Part shown: positions 36,540 to 45,196 of the stretch, piece by piece
How positions within the stretch are numbered: position 1 is the stretch's first letter
Layout of the letters: each line of letters starts with the position of its first letter
Assembly (NCBI RefSeq): GCF_003660395.1
Contig: NZ_QXQT01000013.1
Coordinates: 1 to 55,680, forward strand
Direction: 5' to 3'
DNA length: 55,680 bases
From: Helicobacter vulpis
GTDB taxonomy: Bacteria > Campylobacterota > Campylobacteria > Campylobacterales > Helicobacteraceae
Program-made: the position numbers and the translations under genes
The notes under the pieces: generated by a model
Told to the model about the DNA's origin: nothing
The model's input: the letters and a program-made list of their open reading frames with translations, nothing else
The model's database searches: none

Positions 36540-38867
36540 ATGAGAAAAGCCATGGTTGTACTTTGGGGGAGTTGTTTGGCAGTCCATAGCCTACAGGGGG
36601 TGAAAACCCACCGCCTGCAAAGAGTGGAAACCACGGGAAGTGCGCTTAATGAAGAGGCCCCCAAGAGTTGGCGTAGCCCTGAGGTGAAAAATTATTTGGG
36701 CAGCCAAACCGTCATCTCACACAAGCAACTTACCCAACAAGCTAACCAAAGCATTGAAGAAGCCTTGCAAAATGTCCCCGGGGTGCATATCCGCAACGCC
36801 ACCGGGGTGGGTGCCGTGCCCAGCTTCTCGGTGCGCGGGTTTGGAGGCGGGGGCTCGGGGCATAGCAATACTGGGATGATCTTGGTTAATGGGATTCCAG
36901 TATATGTCGCTCCCTATGTGGATATTGGCATGCCCATTTTCCCGGTAACCTTCCAATCTGTCGATCGTATTAGCGTGATCAAGGGCGGGGAGAGTGTACA
37001 ATATGGGCCCAATGCCTTTGGGGGAGTGATCAACATCACCACAAAGGATATTCCTAATAAGTGGGAAAACCAAGTGGCCGAACGCATGACCGCTTGGGGG
37101 CGCGCCAATGGAAACTTTGTGGGGCCAACCAGCAAGGGAGAATCCTTCATTAAAACCCTAGCCAATAACTTTTTATTCAACTCCTATTTGAAAAGTGGGG
37201 GGATGATCAACAAACATTTTGGAGTACAGGCCCAAGCTAACTACATCACAGGACAGGGGTTTCGCGCCAATAGCCCGACTAATATCCAAAACTACCTTTT
37301 AGACGCGCTCTATCAGATCAATGAAAACCATAAGATCACGGCCTATTACCAATATTACAAGTTTTTCCTCACCGATCCGGGCTCTTTGGGCGTGCAGGCC
37401 TATGAACAAAACCGCTTTCAAAATAACCGCCCCAAAAATGATAAGAGCGGCAAAGCGATGCGCTGGGGGGCGGTGTATCAAACCTTTTTTGGGGACACCT
37501 CTAAAATCGGTGGGGATTTCACGCTGACCTACTATGGGCATGACATGAGTCGAGATTTCCAATTTGATTCTAATTTTCTCAATGTCAACACCAACCCCCA
37601 ATTAGGTCCGGTTTACACTAACCAAAACTACAAAGGGTACATCATTGGCGATCACCCCCGCCATTACTTTATCAACGCCATCGAGCCTAACGTTAATGTG
37701 GTCTTTAACACCAAGCACACTAAACACACCCTTAAAGTTGGCATGCGCTATATGTCTAGCAATATGTGGTTTAGGTTCTTGGAAAATAAATGCCTGTCTG
37801 TGAATGATGGCACTTGCCAAATGTCTGGGTTCTTATATGACAAAAAGGCAAGCCAGAATTTGGAGATGTTTAACAATTATGTTGTGTTTTACATGAGCCA
37901 TAAATGGGAATTTTTGCAAGGTAAATTGGTGATAACCCCCGGGTTTCGCTACACTTTCTTAGATTATAAAAAAGTGTTACCTGAAAATGTCAACTCGTCT
38001 AGTGGTGATTTCACCCTTTCCAAGAGCATTAAAAAGACGGATAACCAATGGAGTCCGGCCTTTAATTTGGGGTATAAACCTTTGAAAGATTGGGTGATGT
38101 ATTTCAACTACCGCCGTAGTTTTATCCCCCCTCAAGCCAAATCCGTCAGCATCTTTTCCACTAATTACAACCAAATCTTTAACGAGTTTGAAGTGGGATC
38201 ACGCTACTCCTACAAAGATCTGTTGAGTTTTAACGCCAACTACTTTGTCATCTTAGCCCACCACTACTATAGCGGAGGGTATGGGAGCAATAGCTTGGAC
38301 ATCGATGCCAAGAGTCAGGGTGTGGAGTTGGAGCTTTACTATGCTCCTATTAGAGGCTTGCAGTTCCACGTGGCTTACACATACATTGACGCGCGCATCA
38401 CCAATAATGCCCAAGACAACCCAAGCTATTTTGAAGGGATTGTCAACCAGCCCTTTAATCTCAAGGGTAAGAGACTCCCCTATGTGAGCCCTAACCAATT
38501 CATCTTAGATATGATGTACACCTACAAGAAAACTACATTTGGCTTGAGCAGTTATTTTTACAGCCGCGCCTACTCGTCCGTGCTCAACCAAGCCACGCCC
38601 AAAACCGCCTGCTTTTATTTTGGTTACAGTATTGATGGGGCGACCTATGGTTGTAATAGCGTGGGGCTCTTGCCATGGTATTGGGTGTGGAATTTGCAGG
38701 TAAGCCAAGTGCTTTGGCAGGGTGGACGGCACAAGGTCATGGGGAGTTTGCAGGTTAATAATATCTTTGATATGAAATACTACTTTAGAGGTATTGGGAC
38801 CAGCCCCACGGGCAGAGAGCCCGGCCCGGGGCGATCGGTTACAGCCTACGTTAGCTACGAATTTTAA
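36540..38867 (+). CDS. fecA: TonB-dependent iron(III) dicitrate receptor FecA
   Basis: A 775-residue outer-membrane receptor that takes up ferric citrate with energy from TonB-ExbBD. A short signal peptide precedes the plug domain (SQTVISHKQLTQQANQSIEE, NVPGVHIRN, VQYGPNAFGGVINI), followed by a 22-stranded barrel ending SVTAYVSYEF. It follows H. pylori FecA closely over its whole length. ATG 36540 has GAAGGGA upstream; a longer frame from 36495 lacks a signal peptide start. A TonB box is not obvious. The 3' end overlaps moeA by 4 bases. Confidence 0.95.
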   Translation: MRKAMVVLWGSCLAVHSLQGVKTHRLQRVETTGSALNEEAPKSWRSPEVKNYLGSQTVISHKQLTQQANQSIEEALQNVPGVHIRNATGVGAVPSFSVRGFGGGGSGHSNTGMILVNGIPVYVAPYVDIGMPIFPVTFQSVDRISVIKGGESVQYGPNAFGGVINITTKDIPNKWENQVAERMTAWGRANGNFVGPTSKGESFIKTLANNFLFNSYLKSGGMINKHFGVQAQANYITGQGFRANSPTNIQNYLLDALYQINENHKITAYYQYYKFFLTDPGSLGVQAYEQNRFQNNRPKNDKSGKAMRWGAVYQTFFGDTSKIGGDFTLTYYGHDMSRDFQFDSNFLNVNTNPQLGPVYTNQNYKGYIIGDHPRHYFINAIEPNVNVVFNTKHTKHTLKVGMRYMSSNMWFRFLENKCLSVNDGTCQMSGFLYDKKASQNLEMFNNYVVFYMSHKWEFLQGKLVITPGFRYTFLDYKKVLPENVNSSSGDFTLSKSIKKTDNQWSPAFNLGYKPLKDWVMYFNYRRSFIPPQAKSVSIFSTNYNQIFNEFEVGSRYSYKDLLSFNANYFVILAHHYYSGGYGSNSLDIDAKSQGVELELYYAPIRGLQFHVAYTYIDARITNNAQDNPSYFEGIVNQPFNLKGKRLPYVSPNQFILDMMYTYKKTTFGLSSYFYSRAYSSVLNQATPKTACFYFGYSIDGATYGCNSVGLLPWYWVWNLQVSQVLWQGGRHKVMGSLQVNNIFDMKYYFRGIGTSPTGREPGPGRSVTAYVSYEF

Positions 38868-40072
38868 TGTGGCAACAAGAGTACGTCTACACTCTCTTGA
38901 ACCTCCAGCACACCAGGGGGAATCAAGGCTAGGGCGTTGCATGCCCCCAACGCATCAATGGCTCCCGAACCATAGCGGTTATGCCGGTAGGGGGTAAACG
39001 CCCCCTGTGCTATGCGTCCTAACACCAAATGCAAGCGTTGCCCTTTGAAAAATAAAGGTTCACTTAAGGGTACACGCAGGGTTTCTAATTTCTCTTTAGA
39101 GCCGGCCAATTTTTCCAACATGGGTAATACTAAGACCAAACAAGTGAGCATACAGCTCACCGGATTACCCGGCATGCCAAAGACAAAGGTAGGGCGGGGG
39201 GAATGGGGAAAACTCGCTAGCATGATGGGCTTGCCCGGCTTAAGATGGACTCCATGGTAGTGGATCGTTGCGCCCTGTTGTAGCAGCGCGTCTTGGAAAT
39301 AATCCTTATCCCCTGCGCTCACCCCTGCGCTGCTCACCACTACATCATAATCCCCCCATGTTTGCATGGCTTCCTGCTGGCAGCGTAAATCATCGCCCAG
39401 TTTGCCCACATGGACAGCGTCATATCCATAACTTTTCAAAAGCGCAACCAACATGGGCGCGTTGCTGTCATAGACTTGGTGGGCTTGTGCGGGTGTGCCT
39501 AAAGGAATGACTTCATCACCACTACTAAAAATTGCGATGTGGAGGCGTTTGAAAACTAGGACATGCGTAATACCTTGAGAAGCCAACAAGGCAATCGTAC
39601 CTGCGTGGATTCTTTCCCCCGCATGCGCGATAAGCTCGTCTCTTTGGATGTCCTCACCCACAAAGCGGATATTAGCTCCCGGCTTAAATTCTTTAGCGGG
39701 GGCTTGGGCTTGGCTTTTGTGGTAAAAATCCATCTCTTCAAAGGGCACGATGATTTCCACCCCCTCAGGCACCAGCGCGCCGGTCATGATCTTCACACAA
39801 GTCCCACAAGAGATGTTAATCCCCTCAGCACTCTGCCCGGCATAAAGGGTGTGGGTGATTTCTAATGGTTTGCCCACATCTTCTAAGCGCAAGCCAAAGC
39901 CATCCATTGCAGAATTGGTCGCTTTGGGGAGGGGGTCGAGCGCGCGCACACTCTTGGCCAAGATTCGCCCCATGGCTTCTCCTAGGGGGATTTCTTGTGT
40001 CTGGGGCGTGTGTGCCACAAGAGCTAAGCTCAATTCTAGTGCGTCCTTATAGTCCAGTAGAGGGGTTTTCAT
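38864..40072 (-). CDS. moeA: Molybdopterin molybdenumtransferase
   Basis: A 402-residue enzyme that inserts molybdate into adenylylated molybdopterin. It has the N-terminal NSAMDGFGL motif, then GEDIQRDELIAHAGERI, IFSSGDEVI and the MoCF-type site SSAGVSAGDKDYFQDAL, plus VFGMPGNPVSCMLT. ATG 40072 is chosen because AAAGGA precedes it; the frame runs 14 codons further upstream. Together with fliR it preserves the H. pylori order HP0172-HP0173, as I recall. Confidence 0.95.
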   Translation of the reverse strand: MKTPLLDYKDALELSLALVAHTPQTQEIPLGEAMGRILAKSVRALDPLPKATNSAMDGFGLRLEDVGKPLEITHTLYAGQSAEGINISCGTCVKIMTGALVPEGVEIIVPFEEMDFYHKSQAQAPAKEFKPGANIRFVGEDIQRDELIAHAGERIHAGTIALLASQGITHVLVFKRLHIAIFSSGDEVIPLGTPAQAHQVYDSNAPMLVALLKSYGYDAVHVGKLGDDLRCQQEAMQTWGDYDVVVSSAGVSAGDKDYFQDALLQQGATIHYHGVHLKPGKPIMLASFPHSPRPTFVFGMPGNPVSCMLTCLVLVLPMLEKLAGSKEKLETLRVPLSEPLFFKGQRLHLVLGRIAQGAFTPYRHNRYGSGAIDALGACNALALIPPGVLEVQESVDVLLLPH

Positions 40073-40082
40073 CACATGTCCT

Positions 40083-40850
40083 TTAAAAGAATTTAGAGAG
40101 CAGATGGAAAGCATCCAAGAGTTGATCCTTAAAGCGGTGCATCATCGCGCTCAAGACCATGATGAGCCCAAGCAAGGCGATGGCGATCTTTAAAGGGAAG
40201 CCGATGGCTAGGAGATTAAATTGAGGATGGGTTTTCATGATCATGCCAAAGACAATATCGCTCAACATGATTAAGGCGAGTATGGGAAAGGCAATACTAA
40301 AGCCAATGCTAAACAGATACCCAAAGGCTTGCACACTGGCTTGCACAACATGCTCTGAAAGTACAAAACTGCCCAAGGGCACTTTTTCTAAGCTGTGTTG
40401 TACCCATAGGATGATGAGATGGTGCATAGATGTTTGTAGCATGATCAAGATTGCCAATAGCAAGACCACTTGCCCCACAATCGCTTTTTGCGCCCCGGAG
40501 ATAGGATCGTAAGCACTGGCCATCGTCAAACCCATAGAAAAGCTAATCGTGTCGGTGGCAAAAGCCAAAGTACTAAAGACAACATGCAAAAAGAAAGAGG
40601 CGCATAGACCCAGCAGAAGTTCAGAGAGTAGGGCGATTAAAAAATCCTCTGCGTTTAAATTGAGAGGGGCGGTGGGGATGGTGGGGTAAAAGAGCAAAGC
40701 TAGAAAGAAGCCCAACGCCCCCCGCACAGACACCGGGACCAAATTATTATCAAAAAAAGGGAAAAATGCCATCACACCCGCCAAGCGCATGAAGAGCAAC
40801 CAAAAGCCCATAATATTTTGGGCCTGCATCCACACCAGCCAATCTAACAT
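40083..40850 (-). CDS. fliR: Flagellar export apparatus protein FliR
   Basis: A 255-residue integral membrane protein with about six to eight hydrophobic segments, part of the FliPQR export gate of the flagellar type III secretion system. Typical parts are the N-terminal LLFMRLAGVMAFFPFF and the central MASAYDPISGAQKAIVGQ. It is 10 bases upstream of moeA in the same direction, although the two functions are unrelated. Confidence 0.93.
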   Translation of the reverse strand: MLDWLVWMQAQNIMGFWLLFMRLAGVMAFFPFFDNNLVPVSVRGALGFFLALLFYPTIPTAPLNLNAEDFLIALLSELLLGLCASFFLHVVFSTLAFATDTISFSMGLTMASAYDPISGAQKAIVGQVVLLLAILIMLQTSMHHLIILWVQHSLEKVPLGSFVLSEHVVQASVQAFGYLFSIGFSIAFPILALIMLSDIVFGMIMKTHPQFNLLAIGFPLKIAIALLGLIMVLSAMMHRFKDQLLDAFHLLSKFF

Positions 40851-40877
40851 GGAGTCATTATAGTGTAAGAATTTTAA

Positions 40878-41510
40878 TTATGAGGCGCGCAGGGCTTGCA
40901 GGGCTTGCGCGGGGTTGGCATGCGTGAAAAGATAATGCCCTACTACCAATAAATTAGCCCCACAGGCGCGCAACAAGGGCGCGTTGTGCGCGTTAACACC
41001 CCCATCCACTTCTAAAGCACCTTGAAAGTGAGGAAAACGTTTTCGGAAAGCCCTGATCTTTTCAAACGTAAAGGGGATAAAACTCTGCCCGCCAAAACCC
41101 GGATTCACACTCATCAACAAGACCAAATCTAAATCTTGAATGATATAATCTAGTCCACACAAAGGCGTGGCCGGATTCAAACTCACCCCAGCTTTGATCC
41201 CCAAGCTCTTGATATAATGCACGCTCCTGTGCAGGTGAGAGGTACTCTCCACATGCAAGGTGATGAAGGCAGGTTGCAAATCTTTGTACAAATCCACGAA
41301 AAACAAGGGGTCTTCTACCATGAGATGGACATCTAAAGGGGTGTCAAAGTGCGCGTTTAAATTTTTGAGCACACAGGGACCAAAGGTGAGGTTGGGGACA
41401 AAATGCCCGTCCATCACATCTACATGGAAAAAATCCACCCCCGCAACATTCTCTAAACTGGCTTTGAGATTTACAAAATCGGCACTCAGAAGACTAGCGG
41501 CAATTTGCAT
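40878..41510 (-). CDS. rpe: Ribulose-phosphate 3-epimerase
   Basis: A 210-residue TIM-barrel enzyme of the pentose phosphate pathway. It has AASLLSADFVNL, HVDVMDGHFVPNLTFG (metal ligands His and Asp), VHLMVEDP, LMSVNPGFGGQSFIP and EVDGGVN. The length is normal. It lies just downstream of the CAU tRNA in the same direction. Confidence 0.96.
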   Translation of the reverse strand: MQIAASLLSADFVNLKASLENVAGVDFFHVDVMDGHFVPNLTFGPCVLKNLNAHFDTPLDVHLMVEDPLFFVDLYKDLQPAFITLHVESTSHLHRSVHYIKSLGIKAGVSLNPATPLCGLDYIIQDLDLVLLMSVNPGFGGQSFIPFTFEKIRAFRKRFPHFQGALEVDGGVNAHNAPLLRACGANLLVVGHYLFTHANPAQALQALRAS

Positions 41511-41525
41511 GCAGACCCTTGAAGC

Positions 41526-41602
41526 TGGTGGATTCTGTAGGACTTGAACCTACGACCAATCGGTTATGAGCCGAGTGCTCTAACCAGCTGAGCTAAGAAT
41601 CC
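41526..41602 (-). tRNA. tRNA with CAU anticodon (Ile2 or Met)
   Basis: A 77-base cloverleaf on the minus strand, acceptor GGATTCT / AGAATCC, anticodon loop CTCATAA, T arm with GGTTCAAGTCC, and an encoded CCA (plus-strand TGG 41526-41528). The TTAGCTCAG and TTGGTCG features resemble the lysidine-modified tRNA-Ile of E. coli (ileX) more than elongator tRNA-Met, but the choice needs comparison with the full tRNA set. Its first 39 bases are also the last 13 codons of rodA. Confidence 0.93.
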
Positions 41603-42709
41603 CTTTTTTCTAGCGGGGCGATTATAGCCAAAACCAAATTTAAAAGCAAGTAGATTCTCAAAGATTCCAAATAATGCGATAAAAGTGATGAAGCTACTCC
41701 CTCCATAACTGAGCAAGGGTAGGGGTAAACCCACTACAGGCGCTAGCCCCAAAGTCATAGCAACATTGACACTCGTGTAAATAAAGATCAAAATAGCGAT
41801 TCCGGCTGTGATCGCCTGTAGAAAATGATCGCTAGGATCGCTTCTAAAATAGGCCAAAAAGTGCATCACAAAGCCCATATAAAAACTCAACAAGATAAAC
41901 GCCCCAAAGAATCCAAAGCGTTCCACAAAGTAGGCAAAGATGAAATCACTCGTGGCAATGGGCAAGAATTTTAGCTTCGCTTGGGTAGATTCCTCTTTAG
42001 ACTTACCCCAAAACCCCCCAGAACCAATGGCAATAATGGATTGGCGCACGTGGTAATTAGGCTTTTCAGCAATGAAATCGTGGATGCGTTTTTTTTGATA
42101 ATCGTGTAAAGAGCTGTAGATAAGTGGGGAGGCGATGGCGAAGGCTAACCCTAGGGTGATCCAAATCTTTGGGTGCACACCCACCAAAAAGAGAACTCCA
42201 TAACCCATGATCAAAATGACTAGAGCCGTGCCCAAGTCGGGTTGCGCTAGGATGAGCAAGCAGGGAATCACGATGTAAATGCTGAATTTACCAAAGGCTT
42301 TCCAGCCATAACCCCCATTAGGTACAGGATTGACACGAATCAGATGTGCCAATAGAAGCAAAATGGCAATCTTAACAGGTTCACTAGGCTGGAAAGAAAT
42401 GGAAGTCCCTGGGATCGCCAACCAGCGTTGCGCACCCAACTTGCTTGTACCCACCATGTTCACTAAGGCCAATAAAAACACACAAATCCAGTAAAAAAAA
42501 TGGAAGCTGCGATCTAAACGTCTAAAAGGGATGAAAAAGGCCACCCAAAACACCCCAAAGGCGATGGCAAAATACAGCCCTTGTTTAAAACTCAAAGCAG
42601 CGTTGGCCTCGTGGATCAAAAAGGCAGACAGAGCCATCAGGGGTAAGAGAAAGAAAAGCAATAAGAAGTCAAAATGCGTAAGAACGCGCCGATCCAACAT
42701 ACTTAGCAT
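41564..42709 (-). CDS. rodA: Rod-shape-determining peptidoglycan glycosyltransferase RodA
   Basis: A 381-residue SEDS protein with about ten transmembrane helices that polymerises glycan for lateral wall growth with PBP2. It has TSKLGAQRWLAIPG, FQPSEPVKI, LAQPDLGTALVIL, KPNYHVRQSIIAIGSGG, SDFIFAYFVERFGFFGA and PLPLLSYGGSSF. ATG 42709 or 42700 is the likely start by comparison with H. pylori RodA; the frame is open further upstream to a TTG at 42796. The last 12 residues (GFLAQLVRALGS) and stop are encoded by the tRNA gene. Confidence 0.92.
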   Translation of the reverse strand: MLSMLDRRVLTHFDFLLLFFLLPLMALSAFLIHEANAALSFKQGLYFAIAFGVFWVAFFIPFRRLDRSFHFFYWICVFLLALVNMVGTSKLGAQRWLAIPGTSISFQPSEPVKIAILLLLAHLIRVNPVPNGGYGWKAFGKFSIYIVIPCLLILAQPDLGTALVILIMGYGVLFLVGVHPKIWITLGLAFAIASPLIYSSLHDYQKKRIHDFIAEKPNYHVRQSIIAIGSGGFWGKSKEESTQAKLKFLPIATSDFIFAYFVERFGFFGAFILLSFYMGFVMHFLAYFRSDPSDHFLQAITAGIAILIFIYTSVNVAMTLGLAPVVGLPLPLLSYGGSSFITFIALFGIFENLLAFKFGFGYNRPARKKGFLAQLVRALGS

Positions 42710-42822
42710 GTGCGTAGGATAACACAAAAACTCTTGAATTCCTCCTAATGCGTTTTCAAGGCGCATTAAAGCCCTCTTTGATAGTATTTTCTGCAAGATG
42801 CGGTGATTGTTTAAGGCAAGGT

Positions 42823-43597
42823 ATGGAAGTGTGGCTTTTAGGTTTGTTTTTGTTATTGGGGGGGGTTACGGGGGTGATGTCTGGATTTTTTGGCATTGGG
42901 GGGGGGGATGGTGATCGTGCCCACCATGCTGGTGCTAGGGCATTCCTATGATAGCGCGGTGGGGATTTCTATTTTACAAATGGCCTGTTCCTCTGTAGTG
43001 GGGAGTGTGGCTAATCTGAGAAAAGGGCTTTTGGATGTCAAAATAGGGGTGTGGGTGGGGCTTGGGGGGATGGTTGGGGCGAGTTTTAGCGGGCTTATTT
43101 TAGATAGCTTTTCACATAAGACCTTGCTAGGAGCATTTATTATAGTAACTTGTTATTCTTTCGTACGCTTTGTCTTCAAGTCTAAGGCCACCCCCCTAGA
43201 ATCCAAAGAGCCCCTAGCCCTCAGCATTAAACACAAAGCCCTATTACTAGGTATTGGCGCGCTTACAGGCGTGTTTGCCATTAGCTTAGGCATTGGGGGA
43301 GGCGTGTTGATGGTGCCCCTGTTGGCCTATTATCTTAAAATCCCGGCCAAGCAAAGTGTACCCTTGGGGTTGTTCTTTGTGATCTTCTCTTCCATCAGCG
43401 GGGTGGTTTCTCTAGCGCGCCACTCCTTGCTAGATTTTCAGGATTTACAATGGGGTTTGATGGTGGGGCTTGGGAGTGTGGGAGGGGTAATTTTAGGGGT
43501 CAAACTCGTGCCCCTAGTGAGCACTCTTTGGCACAGACGCGCCCTCCTAACAGTGTATACCTGCGCGATCCTTGTGTCTATTTACAAATGGTTTTAA
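42823..43597 (+). pseudogene. TauE/SafE-type permease, off at a G10 run
   Basis: A predicted anion (sulfite, sulfoacetate or related) exporter with about eight transmembrane helices and the two half-signatures of the family, SGFFGIGGGMVIVP and SLGIGGGVLMVPLLAYY. Starting at ATG 42823 (AAGG upstream), the frame is lost at a run of ten Gs (42898-42907) and ends at 42951; the rest (to 43597) continues one frame over. With nine Gs the protein would be a complete 257 residues, so the gene looks phase-variable and currently off. A second G run (G8, 42858-42865) is in frame. Substrate unknown. Confidence 0.85.
42898..42907. repeat. G10 run controlling the TauE/SafE permease frame
   Basis: Ten consecutive Gs encode the glycines of the first GIGGG signature. 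Nine or six would keep the frame; ten breaks it. Confidence 0.95.
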
Positions 43598-43645
43598 TCC
43601 GCAATGCGCCCCCCAATGCCAGCTAAATTTCCCGCTTGAAATAGC

Positions 43646-44728
43646 TTAGGCGCGCACAAAGGGGCGTTTGGGCGCGCCTATGTAGGCAGAAGTGGGGCGG
43701 ATGATGCGGTTATGGGCGCGTTGTTCAAAGGCATGCGCCATCCAGCCAACTACTCTAGAGAGCACAAAAAAGGGAGTGTAATAGAGCCTCTCAAGCCGCA
43801 GGTAGTGGTAGATCAGCCCGCCAAAAAAGTCAATATTATCCGGTAAGCCCTTTTTTTGCTTGACATGATCGCGAATTGCCACGGCGATTTCAAAGAGCTT
43901 AGGATCGCCTAAGTGTTTGAGTTGTTGGACTAATTCAAAGCCCACCGCGCTTCTAGGGTCGGCGTGTTTGTAGATGCGATGCCCAAAACCCATGATTTTT
44001 TCCTTGTTAGCAAATAGCCTATCGACTTCTTGTAAGGCCTCTTCCACGCTGTGGAAACGCAGAATAAAGGCAATTGCCAATTCATTAGCCCCTCCATGTA
44101 AACGGCCTTTGAGCGTACCAATACCTGTAACCACACAGGAGTAGAGGTCAGAAAGCGTACTGGCAGTGATGCGATTGGCGTAAGTGGAGGCGTTAAATTC
44201 ATGCTCGGCGTAGAGCGTGAGCATCGAATCCATCGCCTTGATTTCAATCTCTAAGGGTTTTTTGCCCCGTAAGTACTCTAGGAGGTAATGCGCCATACCC
44301 AGTTCAGAGCCCAAAGAAACTCGTTTTCCGTGTTTGTGGTAGTGATGCCAATAGATGAGAATTGCAGGTAATGCGCCCAAAATTTGCAAAGCACAAGCAT
44401 GCTGGTTAGAAAAATCAAGGGCTTCTGGCTGCGCGCAACCAAGCGCGACCACACCTGCTTTGAGCACCTCCATCGGGTGGGTGCTGATGGGCAAGGCCTC
44501 CAACACCTGTTGCACAATACAGGGGAGTTCTCGATACTCCTGCAGGGCTTGTTTAAACTCTCTGAGTGCGCCCTCTGTAGGCAAGTCCCCTTTGAGCAAC
44601 AAATAGGCCACTTCCTCAAACTCTGCCCTGAGCGCTAATTCTTCAATAGGATACCCCCGATAGCACAGACCCCCATGCGTGTTGCAAATAGCCGAAGACC
44701 CCGCCACCACACCTGCCAATCCTTCCAT
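43646..44728 (-). CDS. prpC: Citrate synthase family protein, 2-methylcitrate synthase-like
   Basis: A 360-residue short-type enzyme. The start MEGLAGVVAGSSAIC and GGLCYRGYPIEELA match PrpC-type proteins, which condense propionyl-CoA with oxaloacetate and often accept acetyl-CoA too. Catalytic residues are in GRLHGGANE, GFGHRIYKHADPR and NIDFFGGLIY. ATG 44728 is preferred over the GTG one codon earlier for its spacing from AAGGAG. No prpB, prpD or acnD lies nearby, so a full methylcitrate cycle is not shown. This is the second citrate-synthase-family gene of the window. Confidence 0.82.
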   Translation of the reverse strand: MEGLAGVVAGSSAICNTHGGLCYRGYPIEELALRAEFEEVAYLLLKGDLPTEGALREFKQALQEYRELPCIVQQVLEALPISTHPMEVLKAGVVALGCAQPEALDFSNQHACALQILGALPAILIYWHHYHKHGKRVSLGSELGMAHYLLEYLRGKKPLEIEIKAMDSMLTLYAEHEFNASTYANRITASTLSDLYSCVVTGIGTLKGRLHGGANELAIAFILRFHSVEEALQEVDRLFANKEKIMGFGHRIYKHADPRSAVGFELVQQLKHLGDPKLFEIAVAIRDHVKQKKGLPDNIDFFGGLIYHYLRLERLYYTPFFVLSRVVGWMAHAFEQRAHNRIIRPTSAYIGAPKRPFVRA

Positions 44729-44822
44729 CACTCACTCCTTCTTCAAAATGCCAGATTATAGCAAAGAAAGCCCACTAAAATTAAGACAAGGGAGAGTTAG
44801 ACTCGTTATGGCTAAATTCAGC

Positions 44823-44828
44823 TATAAT
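44823..44828 (+). promoter_or_regulatory. Candidate -10 for the HIT operon
   Basis: TATAAT 26 bases before the GTG start of the HIT gene, in the 126-base gap between divergent genes. Confidence 0.6.
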
Positions 44829-44854
44829 ATTCAAAACTTCTAAAAAGAGGGTGC

Positions 44855-45196
44855 GTGAAAGAAAAGAACGTCTTTGAGAAAATTGTCGCTGGGGAGTTGC
44901 CTTGTAAAAAGGTCTTAGAAAACCAAGATTTTCTAGCCTTTGAGGACATTAACCCCAAGGCTCCCATCCATGTGCTTGTGATCCCCAAAGTGGGTGTGAA
45001 GGATTTTAACGCCATTACCCCCGAGCTCTCTGCTAAAATCAATGCCTTTATTTTAGAGGTGGTCAAGGTCTTAGGACTCGATCAAAAGGGTTATAGGCTC
45101 ATCACTAATATTGGTGCTGATGGAGGGCAGGAAGTACCCCATTTACATTTCCACATTCTAGGGGGGGCTAAACTCACATGGCCCAAGCTCCACTAG
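44855..45196 (+). CDS. HIT-family nucleotide-binding protein
   Basis: A 113-residue histidine-triad protein (HINT/HinT type) with EDINPKAPIHVLVIPK and the triad HLHFH at about residues 96-100, which hydrolyses AMP-lysine-type phosphoramidates. The start is GTG with AAGAGGG upstream. It overlaps the NifS-like gene by 19 bases. In H. pylori the same pair is HP0404-HP0405, as I recall. Confidence 0.9.
   Translation: MKEKNVFEKIVAGELPCKKVLENQDFLAFEDINPKAPIHVLVIPKVGVKDFNAITPELSAKINAFILEVVKVLGLDQKGYRLITNIGADGGQEVPHLHFHILGGAKLTWPKLH

Noticed and set aside
36300-36540. Large outer-membrane TraF-like gene as a sign of a conjugative element
   Set aside because: The family name is historical; no transfer, relaxase or integrase genes are nearby.
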